Below, in pieces: positions 7,976-16,559 of a stretch of 64,000 bases of DNA. The translations under genes and the position numbers were made by a program. The DNA is from Aneurinibacillus tyrosinisolvens (GTDB lineage: Bacteria; Bacillota; Bacilli; Aneurinibacillales; Aneurinibacillaceae): the NCBI RefSeq assembly GCF_001015055.1, contig NZ_BBWZ01000002.1:62001-126000 (forward strand). Direction: 5' to 3'. The notes under the pieces were generated by a model, which was not told where the DNA came from, searched no databases, and saw nothing but the letters and a program-made list of their open reading frames with translations. Numbering within the stretch: the stretch's first letter is position 1; each line of letters starts with the position of its first letter.

Positions 7976-8746
7976 ATGTTGAACAAAATCCTTGCAAGTA
8001 TCGGAATCGGGGCAGCTAAGGTTGATACGAGGCTGGCGGAGACGCATGTATATCCGGGAGAGCAGTTATCCGGTGAAGTACATATACAGGGAGGAAATGC
8101 AGAACAGGCGATTTCCCAAATCTACATGTACCTGTATACGGAGTATTATAAGGAGTCAAATGACACAAAGACAAAGCACAGGGAAGTGCTCGCTTCCTAC
8201 CGGGTATCAGATGCCCTCTTTATCCAGGCAGGAGAGAAGAAGGTTATCCCCTTTGAAATGAAAGTTCCATACCATACGCCGATTTCTTTTGGGCGGCAAA
8301 AAGTATATTTAGGGACCGGCCTTGACATAGAAATGGCGGTAGATCCAAAAGATACGGATATCGTTACCGTACTTGCGGATCGCCTTGTCGATCAGCTGTT
8401 TTCTGAGATGGAGACAATGGGCTTCCGCCATTCGCACGACAGCGGCCTATGCGAATACAAGAAACATATCCACCGGATGGTTCCGTTTGTGCAGGAATTC
8501 GAATTTAAGCCGACAGGATTGTTTGGCCATGAGCTGGATGAGGTTGAGTTATTATTGGATATCCATCCTGAAGGTATGGACGTACTAATGCAGGTGGACA
8601 GAAAGGCGACCAGCCTGCGCGGAATTTTTGAAGAAATGATGGACCTGGATGAGCAGTACGTCCGTTTCACTATTGACCGGAGAACCGGGCTTGTTCCGGG
8701 TGAACTTGAGATGCGCATTCGCCAGGCGTTAACGCGAAGAAGATAA
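7976..8746 (+). CDS. spo0M: Sporulation-control protein Spo0M
   Basis: Spo0M is an arrestin-like cytoplasmic protein that influences sporulation and cell division in Bacillus. The 256-residue product begins MLNKILASIGIGAAKVDT, the characteristic opening of the family, and keeps the PYHTPISFG and VYLGTGLDIEMAVDP segments typical of the N-terminal arrestin-like half. The C-terminal half contains FVQEFEFKPTG and the acidic EELLDIHPEG-like region that ends in a helical tail. A GGGAGGATG site precedes the ATG. It stands alone upstream of a pseudouridine synthase gene 20 bases away. Confidence 0.92.
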   Translation: MLNKILASIGIGAAKVDTRLAETHVYPGEQLSGEVHIQGGNAEQAISQIYMYLYTEYYKESNDTKTKHREVLASYRVSDALFIQAGEKKVIPFEMKVPYHTPISFGRQKVYLGTGLDIEMAVDPKDTDIVTVLADRLVDQLFSEMETMGFRHSHDSGLCEYKKHIHRMVPFVQEFEFKPTGLFGHELDEVELLLDIHPEGMDVLMQVDRKATSLRGIFEEMMDLDEQYVRFTIDRRTGLVPGELEMRIRQALTRRR

Positions 8747-8766
8747 ACGGAATAGTAGGTGAAGCA

Positions 8767-9717
8767 GTGGCAGCATGGAAACTATACGGCAAGTGGTTGG
8801 AATATGAAGTGGAAGAGGCGGCGGCCGGGCTCACGGTAGAGGAGCTTCTAAAACAGCGCCTCGCCATATCAGGGCGCATGCTCCAGCGCTTGACGAGAAA
8901 AAAGGGTATTTTTTTAAATAAGAAACAGCCGTTTCTTAAGAAAAAAGTAAAGGCTGGCGACAAAATAAAAGTAGCGGTTGGCGATGCACCGGAGCCAGCT
9001 CTCGCACCGACAGAAATGCCGTTATCCATACTATATGAAGATGAGGCAGTGCTCATTCTCAACAAACCTGCGGGACTGGCTGTCCATCCTGTGAGGGAGG
9101 GGCAAAGCGATACGCTCGCTAACGGCGTGAGCTACTACTGGCAGACGAAGGGAACGCCCCGGCCCGTTCGTCCGGTCCACCGGCTGGACAAAGATACAAG
9201 CGGGGCGATTCTGCTTGCCGGAAGCGGATTCATTCACCATCTGCTCGATCAGCAGCTTCGTGATCGTGCGATCCGAAGAACATACCTTGCGCTTGTATCA
9301 GGGCATCCGGGAAAAGAAGGGGAGAGGGGCACGTTCTCCGATCCGATTGCGCGCGATCCGGGTCACCCCGTCCGCAGGCGTGTGGATAGCAGGGGAGACG
9401 AAGCTGTCACCCATTACACGGTTCGCAAGCTGTTCCCGCCGATTCCCGGCACTGCAGAGGACGGGGCTGCGCTTGTGGAAGTGGAGCTTGAAACGGGGCG
9501 AACCCATCAGATCAGGGTACACTTCAGCCACCATGGCTTTTCCCTGCTCGGAGACCGGCTGTACGGAAAGCGGGAGGAATTCTCAGGGATTTCAAGGCAG
9601 GCACTCCACGCGGAAAGCCTCGCTTTTACCCATCCGATAACAGGCGACAAGAAACTATGCACAGCTCCGCTTCCTGAGGACATGGAGCGGCTGATAAGCC
9701 TGTTAAGCCACAAATAA
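8767..9717 (+). CDS. RluA-family RNA pseudouridine synthase
   Basis: The enzyme isomerises uridine to pseudouridine in rRNA or tRNA; the target cannot be read from sequence. It is 316 residues long. An N-terminal S4-like RNA-binding region (about residues 15-80, with ISGRMLQRLTRKKG) precedes the catalytic domain with the family motif PVHRLDKDTSG, whose Asp is the catalytic residue, near residue 140. The segment GRTHQIRVHFSH near residue 246 is also diagnostic. The start is GTG 8767, with a weak AGGTGAAG site; no in-frame ATG is available nearby. It lies between spo0M and ywfO on one strand with short gaps and could share transcripts with both. Confidence 0.9.
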   Translation: MAAWKLYGKWLEYEVEEAAAGLTVEELLKQRLAISGRMLQRLTRKKGIFLNKKQPFLKKKVKAGDKIKVAVGDAPEPALAPTEMPLSILYEDEAVLILNKPAGLAVHPVREGQSDTLANGVSYYWQTKGTPRPVRPVHRLDKDTSGAILLAGSGFIHHLLDQQLRDRAIRRTYLALVSGHPGKEGERGTFSDPIARDPGHPVRRRVDSRGDEAVTHYTVRKLFPPIPGTAEDGAALVEVELETGRTHQIRVHFSHHGFSLLGDRLYGKREEFSGISRQALHAESLAFTHPITGDKKLCTAPLPEDMERLISLLSHK

Positions 9718-9731
9718 AGGGAGTGGACGGT

Positions 9732-11036
9732 ATGACGGAACAGTTGCAGGAAGAAAAGGTTTTTAAAGACCCGGTACACCGCTATGTTCATGTGCGGGAG
9801 AAGCTAATCTGGGATTTGATTAACGCGCGCGAATTCCAGCGCTTGCGCCGGATTCGCCAGCTCGGCACTTCTTATGTAACGTTCCATGGGGCTGAGCACA
9901 GCCGTTTTAACCACAGCCTCGGTGTATATGAAATTATGCGCCGCATTCTTGTTCAATTTTCCCGCCGCATCGACCTTCCGGAGGAGGATAAGCTCCTCTG
10001 CCTGAGCGCGGCCCTGCTCCATGATATCGGACACGGGCCGTTTTCCCATTCCTTTGAAAAAGTATTCTGCACCGACCATGAGCAGTGGACACAGCGAATT
10101 CTCGTAGGGGATACAGAAGTAAACCGCATTCTGCGCCAGGTGTCTGATGACTTTCCCGGCAAAGTGGCGGCAGTTATTGGAAAAACGTACGAGAACCGGC
10201 TAATTATTAGCCTGGTATCAAGCCAGATCGATGCCGATAGAATGGACTATTTGCTGCGCGACACCTATTATACAGGAACGAACTACGGTTCTTTTGACAT
10301 CGAACGTATTCTTCGCGTATTGCGTCCCTACGATAATCGGGTTGTTGTGAAGCACAGCGGAATGCATGCGGTGGAAGACTATATTGTCGCACGCTATCAG
10401 ATGTACTGGCAGGTGTACTTTCACCCGGTTACACGCAGTGCTGAAGTCATTCTCCGTAAAATATTTGAACGGGTGCGCTGGCTGTACGCTAAAGGATACC
10501 ACTTTGCTAAACGGCCGGACCATTTTATCTCTTTGTTTGAAGGGGAAATCGGACTGGATGACTATCTCGCGCTGGATGAGTCTGTTGTATTGTTTTATAT
10601 GGGCGAGTGGAGCAAAGAAACGGATGCGATTTTGTGTGATTTGTGCAGCCGTTTTATGGACCGCAAGCTCTTTAAATACGTGGAGCATGACGAGCGGGTA
10701 GCGAATGTGGAATGGAAGCAGGAAATCGATGAACTGTTTCGTTCGATCGGCATCGATCCCGCTTATTATCTCGGGGTCGACTCTCCTTCCGATCTGCCTT
10801 ATGATATTTATCGTGCCGGGGAAGAAGACGAGCGGCTCCCCATTTATCTGCTCATGCCTGACGGAAGCCTGGAAGAGCTGTCACGGCGATCCGACATTGT
10901 CGAATCGATTTCCGGAAAACGGCGCTTCGATCATAAGCTGTATTTTCCACTTGATTTGTTAGAGGACGGAACGCGTAATCCGGCGGTTGTAAGGGAAATA
11001 AAGCAGCGCTTACGAATTGATGGTATAGTAAAATAA
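9732..11036 (+). CDS. ywfO: HD-domain phosphohydrolase, YwfO-like
   Basis: This 434-residue metal-dependent phosphohydrolase of the HD superfamily is related to bacterial dGTPase/SAMHD1-like enzymes; B. subtilis YwfO has a similar size. The metal ligands are visible as H near HSRFNHSLGVYE (residues about 56-67), the HD pair in LLHDIGHGPFSHS (about 97-109) and a later D in QIDADRMDYLLRD (about 168-180). The ATG at 9732 is chosen because AAAGGGA sits nine bases upstream; the GTG at 9723 lies inside that site. It is followed 37 bases later by ywhD, the usual neighbourhood. Confidence 0.9.
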   Translation: MTEQLQEEKVFKDPVHRYVHVREKLIWDLINAREFQRLRRIRQLGTSYVTFHGAEHSRFNHSLGVYEIMRRILVQFSRRIDLPEEDKLLCLSAALLHDIGHGPFSHSFEKVFCTDHEQWTQRILVGDTEVNRILRQVSDDFPGKVAAVIGKTYENRLIISLVSSQIDADRMDYLLRDTYYTGTNYGSFDIERILRVLRPYDNRVVVKHSGMHAVEDYIVARYQMYWQVYFHPVTRSAEVILRKIFERVRWLYAKGYHFAKRPDHFISLFEGEIGLDDYLALDESVVLFYMGEWSKETDAILCDLCSRFMDRKLFKYVEHDERVANVEWKQEIDELFRSIGIDPAYYLGVDSPSDLPYDIYRAGEEDERLPIYLLMPDGSLEELSRRSDIVESISGKRRFDHKLYFPLDLLEDGTRNPAVVREIKQRLRIDGIVK

Positions 11037-11073
11037 AGTGAGAAGTTCAATGCCGGGAAAAAAGGAGGCTCCT

Positions 11074-11571
11074 ATGGATTTATTTAAAGGCAAACAGGGC
11101 GGTTTTAACATCGTCAGCAACAAAAACCAGGTGCACGGCGGATACGGTGCCGGCATTATTGATCTTGGCAATGTTTCCTCTATCATTCTTAGCGAGGACG
11201 AAGCGGTTGTTGACGTCGGTGCTCTCCACGCCAAGAGTGCGGTGGAGAAAGGAATTAAATTCTCAGCGAACAAAGAGGATGTGCCGAACGGAAAAAGGTA
11301 CTGGCTCGTTTGGGTTGCAGTAGATATGGGCGAGAACGGGGCCTATTATGCCGGAGTGACCGCATGCGAAATGCTCGTCGACAGAGAGGCACGCCGCGGC
11401 TGGAAGATTCTTGCCGATCATGTAAACAAAATGGACTATGCAATGAAGCGCCGTTACGTCCTTGAAGGGCTGAGTGAGAAGGAAAAGCAGAATTTGCGTG
11501 AACTTCTGGAAAAGCATAATGAAACGATGTGGAAGAACGCGCCGGATGAACTAAAGGAAAAGCTGGCATAG
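11074..11571 (+). CDS. ywhD: YwhD family protein
   Basis: This is a conserved protein of unknown function, 165 residues when started at the ATG at 11074 behind a perfect AAAAAAGGAGG site. An in-frame GTG at 11038 would add twelve residues that include the ribosome binding site itself and is rejected. Segments typical of the family are HGGYGAGIIDLGN near the N-terminus, VPNGKRYWLVWV in the middle and YYAGVTACEM followed by a helical C-terminus. The protein is soluble, with no signal or membrane segment. It sits next to pbpG and speE, as in B. subtilis. Confidence 0.88.
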   Translation: MDLFKGKQGGFNIVSNKNQVHGGYGAGIIDLGNVSSIILSEDEAVVDVGALHAKSAVEKGIKFSANKEDVPNGKRYWLVWVAVDMGENGAYYAGVTACEMLVDREARRGWKILADHVNKMDYAMKRRYVLEGLSEKEKQNLRELLEKHNETMWKNAPDELKEKLA

Positions 11572-11686
11572 CAGGCGCTGCACCGCCAAAAGTGAACGGA
11601 ATGTGAAATTTCCGGGCAGCAATTGATGAGACATTTATACTGGGTTAAAATGAGTACGTGCGTGAAGCACATTTGCACAAGGACAC

Positions 11687-11718
11687 GTAAAAGGGAAAGC
11701 CTCGGCTTTCCCTTTTAC
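11687..11718. terminator. Bidirectional terminator between ywhD and pbpG
   Basis: A 15-bp perfect stem with arms GTAAAAGGGAAAGCC and GGCTTTCCCTTTTAC and a tiny loop lies between two convergent genes. Both flanks supply an A or T run. Confidence 0.85.
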
Positions 11719-11724
11719 ATTATC

Positions 11725-13755
11725 TCACTGCCAGAATTTTAGCCGATCCCAGAATGATTTCTCTTTCGGTTTTGCCGGATCCGTCGTTGCGGGTTCCGGT
11801 TTTTTAGCGTATTCAGTCGGTTCCGTTCCCGGAATAAAGTACATAAGCTCCTGGTTTGCGGAATTTCCGCCGGCCAGCTTGCCGCTTACCGGATCCACAT
11901 AGACGGACGTAACCCCCGATGGGACCGGGAAAACAGCAGCCGGCTTTCCTGTGAGGGCATGCTCCATAAAGTCTGCCCAGATTGGGGCCGCCTGTCTGGC
12001 ATCATCAAACGGATCGATTTTGCGATTGTTATCATATCCGACCCACACGCTGGCCGCGAGCTGCGGAGTAAATCCGTTTAACCAGGCATCATAGTCGGTC
12101 GTTCCCGTTTTCCCGGCCACCGGCCGGTGCAGCATGCTGCTTACCCGGTGGGCGGTTCCGCCGCTGGCAAACACCTTCTCCATCATGTGTGTCAGAAGAA
12201 AGGAAGTTTCCGGGCTTACGACCTGCTGGAGCTGCGGCTTCGTTTCAACAAGCACATTTCCTTCCCGATCGATGATTTTTTTAATGGACACCGGTTCGGC
12301 TTTCTTGCCCTGGCCTGCCAGTACGGAGAAAGCTTCCGCCATTTCAAGCGGCATTACCGGGCTGCTTCCGAGCGCAAGGGAAGGCAAGGGGCGCAGCGGA
12401 GAAGCAACCCCCATTTTTCTGGCCATTGCAACCATTTTGTCGGGGCCGATAGACAGGGCCGTTTGCACGGCGTAAATGTTATCAGAACGTGCAATGGCCT
12501 GCCCCATTGTAATATAATCATGCGCATACTGTTCACCGAAGTTTCTCGGAATGTATGGCTCTTTGTTCTGGCCGAAGGTAAAAACGGTCGGTTCGCTTTT
12601 GATTTTCGTCAAAGGGGTAAATCCGTTTTCAAGGGCAGCCAGGTAAAGGACCGGCTTCATGGAGGAACCGGGCTGCCTGCGTGCCAGAGCGCGGTTGAAC
12701 TGGCTTTCCTTGTAATCACGGCCCCCCACCATCGCTTTAATGTACCCGGTTTGCGGCTCGATGGCCACTAGCGCTGCCTGAAGCGGGCGATCTTTTGGCA
12801 CATATTTTTTGATGGTTTCTTCTGCAATGAGCTGCATTTTCGGATCAAGCGTTGTATAAATTTTTAGTCCCCCATGCGCTACGAGCTCCTCATCAATGCC
12901 ATACTTCTCTTTGGCGAGCCTGGTGACATAATCACGAAAATACGGCGCTATTCCGTTTGCCTGGTTTTGCTCTGGAGAAGCGAAACGGAGAGGCTCTTTC
13001 CATGCTTCGGCAGCCTGTTCCTTCGTAATATAATTCTCGTTCACCATCGCATTGAGGACAATCCGCTGCCGTTCCTTCGCCGCTTTCTCATCCCGGAACG
13101 GAGAGAAAAATTTAGGCCCTTTTGGCAGTCCGGCCAGCAGGCTTGCTTCTGCAAGAGAGAGTTCGGAGGCATTCTTGCCGAAGTATGTTTTCGCGGCCGC
13201 CTGGACGCCATACGCCGAGTGCCCATAGTAAATTTGATTTAAGTACAGCTCAAGCAGCTCGGGTTTTGTATAGTTCAATTCCAACTGGATCGTAAGCATG
13301 GCTTCCTTTAGCTTACGCGTCCACGTCTTGTCGTGCGTTAAGTACAAATTGCGGGCGAGCTGCATCGTAATCGTACTCGCCCCCTCCGCCTTTGAGAATT
13401 GACGCAAATCAACGAGCGCAGCTCCTGCAATCCGTTTAATATCAAACCCGGTATGGGCGTAAAATTTCCGATCTTCAATCGCAATGGATGCCTTCTGTAC
13501 AGCATCCGGAATTTGGGCGAGAGGAACAAACACCCGGTTTTCCCCTTTATAGAGCGTGGCGATCACCTGATCTCCCTCTCCGTATATCGTCGTTGTTTCA
13601 TTTATTGTTGTGGCCGGCAGAGGCTGGGAGCGCAAATAAAGGATGAAAAACAATCCTAAAAGGGCGGCAACGGCTAACCCAATAAAAATGTAGCGCAGCA
13701 CCCTGCCAAGTGAACGGAACCAGCGGGCCAGCTGGACTTCCTGTTTAACTTCCAT
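11725..13755 (-). CDS. pbpG: Class A penicillin-binding protein (PbpG/PBP1A type)
   Basis: This is a bifunctional peptidoglycan glycosyltransferase and transpeptidase acting outside the membrane. Of 676 residues, about 20-40 form the single N-terminal membrane anchor. The GT51 domain (about 60-240) shows EDRKFYAHTGFD with the catalytic Glu, and later YLNQIYYG and LAGLPKGP. The transpeptidase domain (about 320-620) shows the active Ser in PGSSMKP, the SDN triad in ARSDN, and KTGTT. A short acidic/Lys-rich tail follows. Its place between ywhD and speE matches B. subtilis pbpG (ywhE), a sporulation-linked PBP; here it reads on the minus strand and ends at a shared terminator. Confidence 0.93.
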   Translation of the reverse strand: MEVKQEVQLARWFRSLGRVLRYIFIGLAVAALLGLFFILYLRSQPLPATTINETTTIYGEGDQVIATLYKGENRVFVPLAQIPDAVQKASIAIEDRKFYAHTGFDIKRIAGAALVDLRQFSKAEGASTITMQLARNLYLTHDKTWTRKLKEAMLTIQLELNYTKPELLELYLNQIYYGHSAYGVQAAAKTYFGKNASELSLAEASLLAGLPKGPKFFSPFRDEKAAKERQRIVLNAMVNENYITKEQAAEAWKEPLRFASPEQNQANGIAPYFRDYVTRLAKEKYGIDEELVAHGGLKIYTTLDPKMQLIAEETIKKYVPKDRPLQAALVAIEPQTGYIKAMVGGRDYKESQFNRALARRQPGSSMKPVLYLAALENGFTPLTKIKSEPTVFTFGQNKEPYIPRNFGEQYAHDYITMGQAIARSDNIYAVQTALSIGPDKMVAMARKMGVASPLRPLPSLALGSSPVMPLEMAEAFSVLAGQGKKAEPVSIKKIIDREGNVLVETKPQLQQVVSPETSFLLTHMMEKVFASGGTAHRVSSMLHRPVAGKTGTTDYDAWLNGFTPQLAASVWVGYDNNRKIDPFDDARQAAPIWADFMEHALTGKPAAVFPVPSGVTSVYVDPVSGKLAGGNSANQELMYFIPGTEPTEYAKKPEPATTDPAKPKEKSFWDRLKFWQ

Positions 13756-13857
13756 CTGAAGACCTCCCTGTCGTCTTCTATGATTCTGCAGTATCAGTAT
13801 GGGGAAATCTACTAAAATCTATACTTTGCTAGAAAGTTTACGGGTTCCAAAACGTCA

Positions 13858-14053
13858 GAAAAAAGGGAGGGCAGTCCACGCAGACCGGCCTTCCTGACCC
13901 AGCGGAACCTCCCGGAGAGCAGAACAAGTCCGCAATTGTCTCCATCCTCGAAATACCCAGATGTTTTGCGGGCTCTGCTCGGAGGGAGGTGGAGCGGACA
14001 GTCCCCTCTTCCTCGCGGAAGGGAAAGGCAAGTGGAATGAACTCCCTTTTTTC
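13858..14053 (+). repeat. 196-bp structured repeat element, copy 1
   Basis: This noncoding element is bounded by 12-bp perfect terminal inverted repeats, GAAAAAAGGGAG and CTCCCTTTTTTC. A second copy of exactly the same length lies at 43711-43906; by hand alignment they differ at about 11 positions with no gaps. Inside, successive arms can pair: CAGTCCAC with GTGGAATG, ACCTCCC with GGGAGGT, GAGCAGA with TCTGCTC, GTCCGC with GCGGGC, and a TCGC-capped hairpin CTTCC/GGAAG. It fills most of the 470-base gap between the divergent pbpG and speE genes. The plus strand is chosen because differences between copies preserve G-U pairs on that strand. It could be a noncoding RNA, or a small non-autonomous mobile element. 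Confidence 0.75.
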
Positions 14054-14225
14054 CTTTTTTAGTTACAAAGTCGGAGGTGGAATATACAGGGGAAGGGGAA
14101 ATATATGAAAGAGTGCTTGATTTTTAGCTTAGGTCCTATATAATTTACTTTGTTTTGAATTGTTGTTTAGCCAGACAAAAGGGAACGGTTCTCTTAACGG
14201 AGAACAAGAAAGGAGACGGATAATA

Positions 14226-15056
14226 ATGGGTGGTCTTTGGTTTACGGAAAAGCAGACGGAGAACTTCGGGATTACGATAAAAATTAACAAAACTTTACAT
14301 ACAGAGCAGACAGAATTTCAAAAGCTGGATATGGTGGAAACAGTCGAATTCGGCAACATGCTGCTGCTCGACGGCATGGTCATGACATCAAAGGTGGATG
14401 AGTTCGTTTACCATGAAATGGTAACGCACCCTGCCCTGAACACGCATCCGAATCCGGAAAACGTTCTCGTTGTTGGTGGCGGAGACGGCGGAGCCATCCG
14501 TGAAATCCTCAAGCATGAGAAGGTAAAGAAAGCGACGCTCGTGGAAATTGATGGGAAAGTTATCGAGTATTCTAAGAAATATTTACCCGAAATTGCCGGG
14601 GAACTCGACAATCCGCGCGTAGAAGTAAAAGTGGACGACGGATTTATGCACATCGTGAAAAGCAAAAACATATATGATGTTATCCTAGTTGATTCGACAG
14701 AACCGGTTGGGCCGGCAGCACCTTTGTTTGAGCGCGGTTTCTACCAGGGCATTTATGAAGCGCTGAAGGAAGACGGCATTTTCGTGGCACAAACGGACAA
14801 TCCATGGTTTAAAGCGGATTTAATTCGCAAAGTAAACAAAGACATTAAAGAAATTTTCCCGATTACGAAAGCGTACATTGCGAACATCCCAACGTATCCG
14901 AGCGGCATGTGGATGTTCCAGATGGGATCGAAGAAGTACGATCCGGAAGCTGTAGATGTAAACAGCATTCCTGAGCTCCAAACAAAATACTACACACCGC
15001 GCCTGCACCATGCAGCATTTGTTCTTCCGAAGTTTGTGGAAGATTTAACGAAATGA
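14226..15056 (+). CDS. speE: Spermidine synthase
   Basis: SpeE transfers aminopropyl from decarboxylated S-adenosylmethionine to putrescine. Starting at ATG 14226, behind AAAGGAGACGG, gives 276 residues, the B. subtilis length. The nucleotide-binding loop [12 protein letters not shown] lies near residue 83, the acidic [12 protein letters not shown] near 105, and VDDGF and [10 protein letters not shown] around 136 and 156. An in-frame start at 14160 would add 22 residues lacking family similarity. It forms an operon with speB, whose start is 15 bases beyond its stop. Confidence 0.94.
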   Translation: MGGLWFTEKQTENFGITIKINKTLHTEQTEFQKLDMVETVEFGNMLLLDGMVMTSKVDEFVYHEMVTHPALNTHPNPENVLVVGGGDGGAIREILKHEKVKKATLVEIDGKVIEYSKKYLPEIAGELDNPRVEVKVDDGFMHIVKSKNIYDVILVDSTEPVGPAAPLFERGFYQGIYEALKEDGIFVAQTDNPWFKADLIRKVNKDIKEIFPITKAYIANIPTYPSGMWMFQMGSKKYDPEAVDVNSIPELQTKYYTPRLHHAAFVLPKFVEDLTK

Positions 15057-15070
15057 GGGGGGAAACAGTG

Positions 15071-15936
15071 ATGCATTTTTTCAACCCGTCCTATAGCGGG
15101 CACGCGTTTTTTGAGGCGCAGAGCACGTATGAAGACGCGCAAGCGGTCATTTACGGGATGCCGATGGATTGGACCACGAGCTTCCGCCCTGGATCTCGCT
15201 TCGGTCCAACTCGAATTCGTGAAGTGTCCATCAATTTAGAAGACTACAGCCCGTATGCGGACCGGGAACTCGGGGAAGTGGCTTACTTTGACGCCGGGGA
15301 TATCCCCCTGCCGTTCGGCAACGCACGGCGGAGCTCGAAGAGATTGAAAACTATGTGCGTAAAGTTGTAGCAGACGGGAAATTCCCCATTGGCCTCGGCG
15401 GAGAGCACCTCGTAAGCCTGGCGCCGATTAAGGTAATGGCGGAGAAATATCCTGACCTTGTCATCGTTCATATTGACGCCCACACAGATCTGCGTGAAGA
15501 GATGGAAGGGGAGCAATTGTCTCATTCTGCGATTATCCGCCGTGCCCTTGACTATGTTAAGCCGGAGAATGTGTACCAATTCGGTATCCGTTCAGGCTTG
15601 AAGGAAGAGTTCCAGTTCGCCAGGGAAAATCTGCACCTTTACAAGTTCGGCGTTATCGAGCCGCTGGAAGCGTGCCTTGAAGAATTGAAAGGCCGCCCGG
15701 TGTACGTAACATACGACATTGATGCCATCGATCCGGCCTTCGCTCCCGGCACGGGTACGGCTGAGCCTGGCGGCATCACATCAGCGGAAGCACTCCAATC
15801 GATTTATATGCTTTCCCAGCTGAATGTCGTTGGTTTTGACCTTGTAGAAGTAGCTCCTGTGCTTGATCCTTCTGAAAGAACACAAATTCTTGCTTCAAAG
15901 ATGATTCGTGAAGTTATTCTGACCATGGTCAAATAA
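15071..15936 (+). pseudogene. speB: Agmatinase, frameshifted in this sequence
   Basis: SpeB hydrolyses agmatine to putrescine and urea, feeding SpeE. The first 84 or so codons from ATG 15071 read correctly through DAGDIPLPFGNA; the frame then shifts by -1 within about 15323-15331, and the rest continues in another frame with GLGGEHLVS, HIDAHTDLR and the DIDAIDPAF/GTGT metal-site motifs intact. Adding one G to the GG in GCACGGCGG restores a continuous protein of about 288 residues, matching the family. No slippery heptamer was seen, so programmed frameshifting is unlikely. Either the sequence lost a base here or the gene is newly inactivated. The start has AGGGGGG upstream and nearly abuts speE. 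Confidence 0.85.
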
Positions 15937-15944
15937 TGAAAGTG

Positions 15945-15983
15945 GAAAAAAGATGCAGGCGGCATAGTGCTCTGCATCTTTTT
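15945..15983 (+). terminator. Terminator of speE-speB
   Basis: The stem AAAAAGATGCAG with CTGCATCTTTTT, 13-14 bases of loop and a T tract form a clear intrinsic terminator 9 bases after the speB stop. Confidence 0.85.
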
Positions 15984-16093
15984 CTGCATTGTGATGAAAC
16001 AATCGCCCGCATTGTGCGGGTTTTATTTGTTTTGTCGAGCCAAACATCGTAGAATATAAAAATAAGCGATGATGAGGACATAAGGTGATAACA

Positions 16094-16528
16094 GTGGGTA
16101 TACCCCCAGCACAAAACGTTACAATTGAAATGACGAGCACGTTTGCCATCCAAATGGCCCCGCCCGATTCCCATAAAGCGGTGTACACAGGGCAGCTGCA
16201 TTATATGAACGGCACATGGTATATAAAGTATGCCGAAGAGCAAGAAGAAGGAAAAACGAAGGCTACGCTGAAAATAAAAGATGGAGAAGTTTCGGTCATC
16301 CGAAACGGCGCGATTTCGATGCGGCATTCATACCGTCCCGGAGTGAAAACAAGCGGGTTTTACACGGGTCCGGCAGGAAGAATGCAGATGGACACAGAAA
16401 CGTACAAGCTTGAACTCGGGCGTGATGAAGACGGATTTCTCTCATCCGCCGCCTGGGTGTACGACTTGTATTTAAATGAGCAAAAAATCGGCCGCTACAC
16501 GATTGCGTGCAGCCTGCAGCGGCTCTAA
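16094..16528 (+). CDS. ywiB: YwiB-like DUF1934 protein
   Basis: This is a 144-residue beta-barrel-type protein of the DUF1934 family with no known reaction. It occupies the position just upstream of argS, as in B. subtilis. Alternating hydrophobic residues and segments such as [11 protein letters not shown] and [10 protein letters not shown] fit the family. Two GTG starts are possible, 16085 and 16094; the second is preferred because AGGTGAT, complementary to the 16S rRNA tail, lies four bases before it. It is followed by argS after 31 bases and is probably co-transcribed. Confidence 0.78.
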   Translation: MGIPPAQNVTIEMTSTFAIQMAPPDSHKAVYTGQLHYMNGTWYIKYAEEQEEGKTKATLKIKDGEVSVIRNGAISMRHSYRPGVKTSGFYTGPAGRMQMDTETYKLELGRDEDGFLSSAAWVYDLYLNEQKIGRYTIACSLQRL

Positions 16529-16559
16529 CGAGGCATACATATTTCGAGGAGGACTTCTC

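Noticed and set aside
13858-14053. 6S RNA, RNase P RNA or SRP RNA
   Set aside because: The length is similar to 6S RNA, but the sequence lacks the conserved segments I know for these RNAs, and two near-identical copies would be unusual.
15320-15360. Programmed -1 frameshift in speB
   Set aside because: No slippery heptamer or downstream pseudoknot was seen, and agmatinases are not known to use frameshifting; a lost base explains it better.
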